From positions 1,874,644 to 1,938,643 of the forward strand of contig CAADRB010000020.1 of assembly GCA_900708905.1 (NCBI GenBank): a stretch of DNA of 64,000 bases, in the 5' to 3' direction. This stretch comes from Hymenolepis diminuta (lineage: Eukaryota; Platyhelminthes; Cestoda; Cyclophyllidea; Hymenolepididae). Positions 38,301-50,300 of this stretch are shown here, piece by piece (position 1 is the stretch's first letter; every line of letters starts with the position of its first letter). The notes below the pieces were generated by a model, which saw only the letters and a list, made by a program, of their open reading frames with translations, made no database searches and had not been told where the DNA came from. The position numbers were made by a program, and so were the translations under genes.

Positions 38301-41300
38301 CCTCCAGCAAATTAATGTAAATAAAAAGCATATTTTCAGTTATAATTCAGGAAATTTTTCAAGATTATTTTGGAGCACTATTTTAAAATATAATTAGCTT
38401 AAAATGCAATGTAATGTTTTTTGGCTTAAAAGTACTTTTCAATGAAGGGAAGTTCGGATTTTTTCTCAAATAATGTATGTGAGCTTCAGCATAATGTTGA
38501 TACAAAATTATTTTCCCATCTCAATCTGTTGTGAATATCCTTATTTTCACCTGATCTAACATGTTTGAACTGGCAGTGGAAGAGAAACTTTTTCTTTGAG
38601 TACTCATTAATAACTCCCAAGCCTATTTAGGATAGCGCTTTTCAACGCCCACGTTGGACAGGGAGATAATATTTGTAGCATCAAAGTTCTCAGTTTATGG
38701 CCATATGACAAACTTATTTTTTTAGATACTACGACTTGTTTATCATTGACTTTCTCCTGGTGTGATTTAGTCAGGACGTGCCTTCTCTAAGTTCTATTGG
38801 GTCCTTGGCACGTATTTGAATGTGCTTTACAGTATCGTAAAACCTCTCCGACGAGAAACCCAAATTTCGCTACCCTTTTAACAAACTACGCTTGACCATT
38901 CCACTCACAGGGTACGTAACCGAACACACTAATAGTTGCGTCACAAGCACAAACGTCGATTTCAGGACCTCTCACCATGAGTTTTGCATGAAAGCTCTGA
39001 ATAGTCTTTTCTTCGATCTAATTACATAACCATAACCATCTTCGTTCAATAGAAAGTACTTATTGAATTCAAAATAAAACAACAATGCAGATTTACCTGC
39101 CACAAACAAATTAACGGACATTAAAGTTTTATTAGGAAAAGAAGCAATGTTGTGTAAGAAATCGTTTATAGTTTCCAATATAGTTATGCGAAAGGTACTA
39201 CACAAATGAATTAAACAAAATGTGAATTTTAAATCATCTTACATTGAAACAGTTTTATTTTAATCCACAGAATCAAGCGAAAATTCTTGAGAATGCTGCC
39301 ATCACCTTGGAACAAGATATTTCCATTCGACTGGATGAGATTGCAAACGTAAGGAAAACTGCCATTAATAGTTATAATTCATTGCGAATTCAATGAAATT
39401 ATCATTGAAAAATCGCCTTTAGAACGTCCCGAATAACCGACCGAAATTGAGTCAATATCTGGTGGAGAGCCTCACAATTATCTGCTCCAAGGTTGCTGAG
39501 GTAAGTCAACAGAGTTTAAAAAGGCACTATTTGATCTCAACAGAGGACGTGAATGCTTACATTTAGCGAAATATTCTATGGCAACCTAATTTAGACAATA
39601 GTGGGTTTGACTGACTGACTGACTGACACATATTAGGGAAAAAGTAGAAAATATTGATGATGAATCTTGTTTTTTTATATTTTTGGAAATGCTCTCACTA
39701 TTTTGTATCTAAATTTTAGTCGCCTAAATGAGAAGGTCAATATTTCGTTAGTGATAGAGTTTTATGACTTTCAATAACGCAATTAATAAGTGGGAGAAAA
39801 TCGAAATGTGAAGACTTTGGCTTGAAAAATAAGCAGCCTAATCTGGGATTGACGTATCTTTTAATCTAGATTCTTTCAGTTATAAGAGGTGAAATTAAAA
39901 TCAGTACTTATTAAAGAACATCTTACAGACAATGAAATATATAATGAAAAGGTAACTAGATGCGTAAAGGTATAAACGATGAAAATGTGGACCAAGAAAG
40001 GAGAGAATGGAGTGAGAAGGTAACCATTTTGCCAGCGGCCATTACTCTCCCAAGCAGCATGGAATAAGATGAGTAAATCTCGACGTGGTGGCTTCCCCGT
40101 TAGTCCACAATTTGCTTACTGCAATCGAGAATGCTAGCTTGGCTTACCTCCAATTCCTCTGAAGCAAAAGGCTCGATGTTCTATACCGTCTTGAAAAGCT
40201 CCAGATTGTGTAGACTGTCCTTGCTTTGAGGAAAATTGATAGAGCGTTGAACTAAATGTCGATTATCACGCACGAAATTCGCAGGTATCTATACTTTCAG
40301 TTGCCCATTTCAAAACCTCTTCCATATTCCTCAAATGTAAAAGAGGGTTTTTATTCGAAATTGGGAAAGTTTAAAGAACTGAATTAAATTGTCTCTGAAA
40401 CATCTTTTCTTCTTTAAAAAAATTTAAGACCCCACGCATTACATATTTATGCAAAACGATAACTGACTGTCAATGTGAGTGTTTTTCCAGGATTTCGTAA
40501 GTTCATTTGGTTGTTCAATTGAGATATCCTTTAATAATAACACATCTAGTTATTTTTCGAATAATACAGGGTGATATTTCCCGTCTCATCTCTATTAAAA
40601 TTAAATAAAAATATATTTTTTGTTCTGAGAAATGCAAGCAACTTCAACATTATTATCGGGGGTAGTATCTAAAAAAGCGAAAAAGCAGAATATTTCAAAA
40701 GGGATAGGGGTAAAATTGGGGTACAAAATAATGTAAGGACATCAATACTCTTACTTGATTTGAATTCTAGAAGCACAGAGGCGCAGAAGTTCGATTTCCA
40801 TTATTTGATCCCTACGGAATTCAGAGCTTGTCAACCTGATGGTTTAGACAAGAGATCACGGGACTTTGAATTAATTGTATCCTATTTCAAGTATGAGCAG
40901 GTAGACTAGAACAGAAAAGGTATTTGAAACACAGCAGAACTAATTAGACTTCAATCATATAGATAATTCAATCTTAAGTAATCACTTAATTAATCATGAA
41001 ATTTTCGTATTTCACAGCAATAAATCAAATTCTCCCTTTCTTAAATTGATGTCTGCACAGGATTCACAATTATAAACAGATAAAAACCGATTTCACAAGA
41101 AAGTTAAAATTCGTTAACGTCATAATTAAATTATATTCTATTAAATTTAGTAGAACATTCCGATAAAATAATTGGTTAAATTACATGTTTTTATTTATCG
41201 GCCATTAACGTGTTGTTGACACTGTTATTCTGTTTATTGTGGGGAAAAAAATGTTGAATACACAAACGGACAAATAAATTGATCTTAAACGTTTAACTTG

Positions 41301-44300
41301 ATGGATTAAAATTTTCCGGGTGCCAAATTTACAGATAAGTAAAAATTGATAAGAATTTAGAGGAAATTTATGATCGAAATAATATGTAAGCTTTAACTGA
41401 CATGATCACTCAGAATTTTTTAGAATTATTCGATAAAATGTGTACTAGCAATTAAATGTTTGCTTATTATATCCTATTTATAAAGACCGTTTTGTTTACT
41501 TCGGGGTGACCTTGAGGCGTGAAAGTCAGAATCACATGTTTCATACCTTTCGAAACCAAATACTTTCTAGTTCTCTTTATCCTATTTTCAGAAATATCTA
41601 TTCATTAAGTCTATATGAAGAATATCATTGGTCAAATTTCACACTTAGGATATGTGGCTAGAAATATTGGTCAAAATGAGAGAAAAGGTGAGATGTGCAA
41701 CTAAGGCCTTCGAAGGATAATGATTTATTCTGAAACAGAGTAGTGAATGATCGCGAATTATACTAAAGATTCTTTCTTGATTTGAGATGTTTAAAATCCG
41801 AAACTCTTCACAATGAAATTGGAATCTTATTACCCGGTTTGTGTAATTTTAATACCATTAAATCCTGTGAAAATGTGTGAAAATCAGCTTTGATTCAATG
41901 TCATTAAAGTATAATTTATAAGAAAAATGGTAAACAACCTCATAAAAGCTATGAGATTTTCCAATTCAAGATGGAAATCGCTCATTTAATTTATGATTTA
42001 AGCCTCCGAAAATATTCACCAATCCTGTATCAGGAATTCTCAATTTTGGGTTATTATAATAGCTAAAAAATATGTAGTGTACAGCCACAATTTTATTTTT
42101 TTATGAACCTGATATCGATTCTTCCTTTATTCGTTATAATTGGAAAATTTGTGCTTATTTTCCAGGACATTCAATTCATACCAGTTCCACTTTTAAAATA
42201 GCTAAATGTAATATCCTTAAAGTAACTCTAAGCCCAAGTAGTGCAATTTTTATAATCTGACTACATTAGGCTTAGAGATATCCACTTTAAATCTAATGAT
42301 CCTAAAGGCGAACTGGATGCAAAAACATTTTCCAAATAAGAAGGACAATAGTTGACATGGGCTGGCGGTGTATTAGTTGAGGAGGAGAACTGATTAAAAC
42401 GTCACAACTGCGTGCATGAGAGCGAAATTATGAAAAGGTTCAACCCAGTTTATGCATATCTCATCTTAACTGTATTTGACCCTATTTGTTGACCCGATTA
42501 GTGTCACTATTGTGTGCATACTAAATCCTCCTTTAAGACGAAATTGGTAAATTTCCATATTTTTTTTCCTTTGTTCTCCAAATTCGAAATATCTGAGTCT
42601 TATTTCATATTCAAATGACATGCCAAGATATGCTTAGGGTAATTTGAATTGCAAGTAGTCCATAATTCAAGAGAAAAAGACAGGAAGTTGCAAATTGCAT
42701 GAATAGTTTATTGGTTGTCAAGTGTTATTTGTCAGTATATCATTGCCTACGTCAATAAATATCTTTTGCGATTCAGAAGACATAATAGAGGTATTGTCTT
42801 TTTGAGGAAAAGAAAATGATTCGACTTTGGTCTAAACGTCAAAAGATCAGATGGGTTCCAAAAGAGTGTAAAAATTAATGTGATTGATGTATGCAAAATG
42901 GGTGACTGAAGATATGTTTATTATCTATTCGATCAATACTCAATAAATTTGCTATCCATCATAAGACGTCTTAAACGCGATATGTTTAACGGATGATGAA
43001 AAACTAGCTACCAATAAAGATTGCCAGATATTCACATTCTCAAAGACGTAACAAATTATCGGTATACCGAATGTAAAGTTGTTGATGGATAAGCCAAGAT
43101 CGATGTAAAGGCGAGGAGCAGTCTAGTAAAACCCAAATTTTCAGGTTTTGTGTTAAAATCCCAAGCCAATGATCGAGCACAATTTTGATTTAAAAACAAA
43201 ATATCACACGTGATTATCTTTTATAAAGGAACTAATTGATAATTAAATCATTTGATTTTCAAAATAGGGAGCTCTTCCCATACTACCTTGTTAAATAATC
43301 TTAAAATCAGTTTTTAATTATAAAAATTACACATAAACATAATCTAATCAGTATACTGAAGAGCGGTCATGGAAGTTGAGGAAGCACCTTATACCAACAC
43401 TCACGCGCGTCAACCTGCCAAGGGCCAATCCGGGAATCCCTCATTCAAACAACATTTTACAGAATTTTCAAGGAATCTACCTCTCTCGAAATTATTGCTG
43501 GATTGTGATTAGACTCATAGTCCATAAACATGAAATTATTAATGAACTTCAATGAGCATGACCCATAAAATACCACAGGTTCAAGATCCGGAAAAAGTAG
43601 ACAATTAGTTGTACGTCAAGGTATCAAAGAAAAAACAAATGCTGCAAACCAATAGATTGAAATAAATATTCAGATTGTCAAAAAAGGGACTTCTAATTGA
43701 GAAGATTTTGGTCAAACAAAAAATTGAAATCGCATTTGTTGATATTTGGTAATTGGCCCTTTTGGGAAAGTAAATTCATTTATTTTCCACAACCAGCAAC
43801 TAATTTTTCATACATAAGAAAGCTCGTAATCACAAAGACACAAAGGAGGTTGAAACTTTCAAATAATTACAGGTTCGATAAGAAACGACAAATAAATGAA
43901 TTGAGCTGTGTATTAGATTTTATGCAGTAAATTAATCGAGATCAGTAGTAGAATGGTAAGAAAATATTATGGCTTTTCATTATTATTACCCGTAATATGG
44001 TAAAGTGTTTATCTGTCTTTAATCATGGAACAGTGTCTAAACATGGGAAAGTTTGTATAAGCCACCGAAAGCGCGTTGCTGCCGAAGCATTGAAAGTAGG
44101 CTTGCGATCTCTCTTGCCCAAACAGAATAGCGCACGCCGTCACGCAGGTAACATTGACGCAGAGCATACACCAACGGGAAAGCTAGCATGCTCAGGTATA
44201 CTCGTCTTCATGTCCCATTCTAAATCAGAGGATTGTGACTATTGAAACAAAATGGCCGCTTTCTATCACCATTAAACTCTTGGTCCCCATTTCCATCTTT

Positions 44301-47300
44301 CATACACCTCATTTTATACATCGACTTTATGGCTTTTCATATCAGTCTGCCTTATCTACAGGCTGTGCCTTAGTAAAGCCCTATTTAGGCCACACTTATT
44401 AACACAGAAAGGGCCAAAGAAATAAGGTGAAAATAAAATAAGTCGGGGTATCAAAAAACAGTGCATCTAAATTATAGAAGCACAAGGTTGTTTGCTTGTT
44501 ACCTGGTAGGTACAGTTTGTTGCATCACAACCTAACGTTCCAGAGTTCAAACATTAAGACCAAATTCTTAAATTCCTGGCAAACAGGTCATTTTTCTGAT
44601 ATTAAGAACGAAAGATAGGGTGTGAGAGGTTGGTTATGACATCTCCGCGCATATGTCTTATCTGAAGACTAAACAGCACCTAGTTGATATTAGAACAATT
44701 TCGTCTGCTCTTTTGTTATATTTTTTCCCAATTCTGTTCACGTAGATGCCAAACAGGAGCCATTGTTCGGTTGACTGGCTCCAAATCGCCTCATGTTGTG
44801 AGACAATGTTAAGTCATCCATCACAACGTGTCCGAGACGCGTCTGCCGATCTACTTGTTGCCATTTGTAAGTTAAAAAAATAATTAAAAGATTTGATCAT
44901 TTAGAATTTTCGTTTATCTACCAGAAAACGATTTAAGTTGCAATTAAATTATCAAATTATAACATTAAAATTAGACAATAAATATTGTTGATTTAAATCC
45001 AATTAAAAGGAATGGAAGGAAAAAAGCAACAGAGTATTGTAAAAATGAAATGAACCGTGAGGAGTTAAGTTCAAGTAGACTTTGCGTAAAAATTTACATA
45101 ATTTGCGTCAAGAGTTTAATTTTTTTCCAACATGTATCCTTTCTGACTTACTATTGTGCTTTCAATTAATCTCACTTAAGCAAGTTGTATGACATCATAA
45201 TTTACTAACATCATTAATTAAATGTCAGGAATGTGGTACATGTGGTCTACATATGGGTCTTTTATGTGAAGTTTTATATACAAGGTCATGTGGAGTGAAA
45301 GATCATATAAACCTATAAGATTATTATTATTATTGCTATTAAGGTGGTCAGAGAATGATAGAGGAGTACAAGAGCCAGATAAAGTGATCATCTTACCACA
45401 ATGGCTACTTATCTCTAGCAGCATAGGGATTGAGTATACCTATGTTTCTAGGTGTTCATTGGCCTATTTACGCCCACGTTGTCCTGGTTGGTCTGTGTGC
45501 TGGCAGTTGCTACCGCACCGGCCGGCGGGATTCCAATTCCTCAGTAGCAGCGTATTTGGTGGGTTAAAATTGACATGAATTTTATCGCCTTCCATGCAGT
45601 TGTTCAAAAATTATTTCACCGTATTAATTTATAAATAATTTGTTTCGACATGAAATTTCTAATTCCTGCTGACACCTGAAATATTTATAGCGTTAACCGG
45701 AAGCTCGGGACAGCCAAAGGCCATCCCAGATTCACTGACTTACAAACCCTTATCTATTTAACAGTCGCAAGTGTTTAAATATATTTGTTTACCGCAGAAT
45801 ATTAGCGTCAGCTAATGAATCCAATAAAACTGATGGAGTAAAACATAGACATTGGAGGGATGCATACTCCTTGAGAGGCACGTTTATCAAACCACTTGTT
45901 CTCATTTAGAAAATAAGCATTTTGCTTGATGCGGAGATTGAGCTGTACGATTTCTTTATAATATTCTAATATAATAATCCCGAGTCGTTTGCATTTCAGT
46001 TAAAATATACAAGAATTCAGTTCAGATGGCAAGGGCTGTCATGGTTGTTGTTACGCAGGCTTGGACATCCCGTCAAGAAGTTCTCTTCAAACCCTTTAAT
46101 CAACTTCCAAAAATGCCGGAATTCGATCCTGAATACGAAGGTACGTTTGGTAATTTAAAACTACATTGAAGTTCAAGTTCTTGAATGAAGTTCAAGATAG
46201 TGATCAGAAGAGCTATTACTTAAATACTGGAGACATATATCCGCTTAATTGAGTTACTTAGATCTGATAGTGACACGCAAATAAATAATTTACAGTAGTG
46301 TTTGAGGAGGGAAAGGAGAAACCTAAGAAGTCTACATAATTTAAAGTATGAATAATTCCAACACTAAAGCTACTATAGGAGCCCAACAAAATTAAGCTTA
46401 GAAACCTCTTTACAAAACTTATAATCTTCTTAAAGGCTAACAGGATACAACAGCCTTTCGCAAAGCAGAAAACAGAGAATTGAGTTGGATCACTAGTGTA
46501 TTTGGTGATCTAAGAGGAATGAGGGGGCAAAAGAAGGAAAGAGTATGAGGAGGAGCTGGAAATTGGAGCGGAAAAAGTGCTAGTGCTGAGTGAGTGGAAC
46601 CCGGAGTGTGGTAAAGAGATTGGTGAATAAGGATACGGGAGTTGACAGAATTCGCGTTTGTTCTTTGTCGATAAGCGATCGACAAAACTCATTACCTTTT
46701 AATTAAGACACGTAGAGATATGAATTAATGTGTAAACTTAATTTTAATCCTTACTGAAGGTTTTATTTTCTTTTACTGTAGATAAAGCAAAGGATTGCAG
46801 AATGGCTTGGCGTTCGGGCCACTTGATGGCCTTCATAAAAATAAACCAGATGCTCCTAGAAGAATATCGCCGAAATTACAATAACCCTCGTAAGTTATGT
46901 TTTCTCAACTGAAAACAAACCTAAAGTAAAAGTGGAAAAAGAAAGTGGTGCTTGATATGTGCTTATGTTTATTACGTCTACTTGTAATTACCATTTCTGT
47001 TTAAATACTTAATTTATTGTTTATCGTGGGTTAATAATCGACTGAGTTTTATTACCCTTTTGCATCATAACAGAATGGAACTTAAAATGTCACGCAATTC
47101 TAACCAGCTAAATAGAGAACAGGTTGAGCGCAGCCAGAAGAATGTCACACCGAATGTAACACATAACCAGACATACTTTCATATATAAATCATCAAAAGG
47201 AACAGAGTCGCAACTGTCTGTCTAGCTGTCAAAACAGCTCTTCATATTTTATCAATGTTTTTCTCGTACAAGTATGTATGTGTGTAAAGTAAATGGCACT

Positions 47301-50300
47301 AGAGTAAGCATTTAGTCAAAAAGAAACAGAATCATTACACAAGGATCTCGGATTTAATACTATAGAGGCCTTTTAAGTCTATGTGACGTATTGAGAGCTT
47401 TTCATAAGGTCCCGTAAAATAAGTCTTGATCAAATCACATTTTGGTATACCCAAACAGATTTAAATTGTATGATTTAGATTTCGCATTTCAATATAGTTC
47501 AATCTAAACTTGGATCGGACTTGTTTCATATTTTTCTTGAAATGAAATATCCAGATGATACGACTTCATCTGACTTCGCAGCCATCCTTCTTTATAAGTT
47601 TTGTAACACTCTTCTCATAGAAAAAGGGGTTAAACAGTTGGCAGATCATCTTTGTGTTCTTGATCAGTTCGTCTATTTAACTCATCTTACTTTCATTTCC
47701 GAAGAATCGATGACAAGTAGAGTCCACATACAATCTCTCTTTTGCATAATCTTTCAGTTGTGGTCGATTTTCGATAATGCAAGGGATAATTTTCCCTGTT
47801 GGATTCATTATCGTCCCACTTTCGCTCTATTTCTTGCCGAGCACCTGTTCAGTATCCGCCTGAAGTTGTTTAAACCAACTCTTTGTGTGTGTACACATTT
47901 AAAGTCCATAAATAATGACTCTACTTTGATAATGGATTACTTTATTTTAAATGTTCGTTCTTTTTCCATCTTAGTTAAACAAAGAAAATCTCTTCTTTCT
48001 CCGCTATTTGATTCAAATGTCGCCCGCAAATTTTCATTCAGTGCTAATGTAAGTTTTGGAGTAATTTTCTGTAATAATTGCTTGCCTTTTAAATATCTCA
48101 GACATTTCTATCTTTTTGTACCTTCAGAAAGCGATCTTTCGAAACAGATCTTCGGATGTTAACCAAGAAGCTCCACTCTTACTTCGGCTTAAACAAATGG
48201 AGTCAACGGAAGTAATGTTTAAAAATATAGAAAATAATAACTTACTAGAATATATACATTCCCAAAATGAGGACTCTAGATTATTTCCATAAAAGAAAGA
48301 CTTTGTAAAAGAGATATACTTCTTGTAAACATCAGCTATGTACCTTTATGCAGGTAGATCTGACTTTTGGAGGCTTAGTGAAGTGGGTAACACTTTCGAC
48401 TAGACAGCTGGAATCCTACTTAAGTTTCATACTTGATAATTTGGAACGCAGTAAATCTGTCAGATGGCAATGCAAAATAATTTCTGGGTTTCGCTCATGG
48501 GATAACACCTAAATATGCAAAATTCCCCACGTCCTAATACGGGATATAATTCACCTCTTAATATCTAGATGTTTCAAATCCCTATTTTTATTTCTACACT
48601 TCTGGGTGAGTTCATAATCGCGATGTTCAGAGTTGGTTGGCCGGTTGATTTAATTAAATGTTTTATTATGCCATATTAATTCATTTGTAGTTTCTTAAAG
48701 GCAAGAGCAAGTAGATGACACTGGCAGAGATACTTCAAACATAGTTCAACTCGAATGAAATCTAATAAATGAAGATTCAATGAAATATAATCTTTGTATA
48801 AGAAAAAAATATCTATAGGGATTAAGTCCATACATTCATTTCCATCTAAACTAAGAAGTTTGAATCAAGTACCATTATTTTAAAAAAATGTCACAGAGAG
48901 AATTAGGAGATAAAAAGGGTTAAGAAGATTACCATTTTTAAGGAATGGATCTGAAGAAAAATGTGCATTTAAATAAAAATGAAAGCGTTCATTGTAGATT
49001 AACGGAGGGAACAAAAGAGGGCGTGAGAAATCAGAATTGTAAAGTGGCCCGACTCTGTGAATTCAAATTCATCTTCAAAGAGATAAGACCACTATCGGAA
49101 CTTTCATTATTCTTTCTGATATACACTAGAAAATTGCATCGTCGATTGGCCGACAGGAACATGAGTTAACAAAATATATCACCATTGTGCTTTCCATCCG
49201 ATTTTAGATTTAATTTAGGTATAGACACGCTTCATTAAAGTGTGGAGAAGTTTATAGATGATATCGTTAATTAGTGGTAACCTCTTTAGCAGGCAAATAC
49301 CCCTGACAGCCTCCTAATTCTGACGCATTCTCTGATCTCAATCTAAAGCGTCTAGTTTTTACTATTTTTGTGACTGAAGATGCCTTTCTTACATTGTACT
49401 TATTAAAAGCATTTACTTTTTCTTCCATCCCTTAACTTCGGGCACAATGGGGCTGAAAATTTGACGACCCCAGAACTCAAAACTTCCTCCCAAATTTTTG
49501 ACTTTGATAGTAAACCATAGTTCAGAATTACTCCAACCAGGTTAAGAAATATTTGAATGTTCTCCATTATTGCAGTAAGACTAATAAGAATTAATAACAA
49601 TATAATTTCTAAATTTACTTTAGATAATAATATTTATTATTCTCTCCATTAGCTGAAACAAGTCATATGGAATGTCTGTTCGGCTTCTTCATCAAAGAAC
49701 GGTCGTCCAAGAAGTTTAAATTGCAGCGAACAGGGCTTCCCTCTAAACAGCTCCGACACTGCCAGCGTAATTTCTTCCTCTGGATACTCTTCAATTAACT
49801 CCATGAATATAAACTCTCCTGTCTCAAATAACTGCTGTTTCCGAACCTGTCTTACAGTTGTTCTACATGCTGCCGTGGAATGCACTTGTGATTCTGACAG
49901 ACTTATTCGTCACCAGGCTGTTCAGGTTAGATCTCGATCAATTTCGATTCTGATATCTACTTATAATTTTTAAGTAGAAAGGCAAAGTGAAATTGGGGCT
50001 GATCTGATATCAATTTCTGCTAAATAAAAATCAATTTATATAATCAGCTGATTGCGTGACTAATTATTGCACACCTGTAGGCGCGAGCAGATGAAAAATC
50101 GATAACAGGATTATCGATAAGTGAATCAATCTGATTGCAATTAACTAGTAGTACAATTTTTCTACTTGTCTAGACACTTTCTGAAGTGACTCAGGTGATA
50201 GGATTGTTTGATCACACTCTTTTGGCCAATATTATCATGACTCACATGAGTTTTGAGCCAACGCTTCTTACCTACGGATGCCTGGAAATACTACTTAATA

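Noticed and set aside
45288..45600. Possible exon reading VHWPIYAHVVLVGL between two huntingtin-like exons
   Set aside because: The exons at 44746-44866 and 46000-46140 join directly in phase (split TTT codon), so inserting this piece would break the frame of the next exon.
46437..46692. Minus-strand frames of 82 and 60 codons
   Set aside because: They are the pyrimidine-rich complement of a dispersed repeat (family B) lying in an intron.
49403..49885. Minus-strand frames at 49.4-49.9 kb
   Set aside because: They overlap a plus-strand exon (49653-49925) that is phase-compatible with both neighbours.
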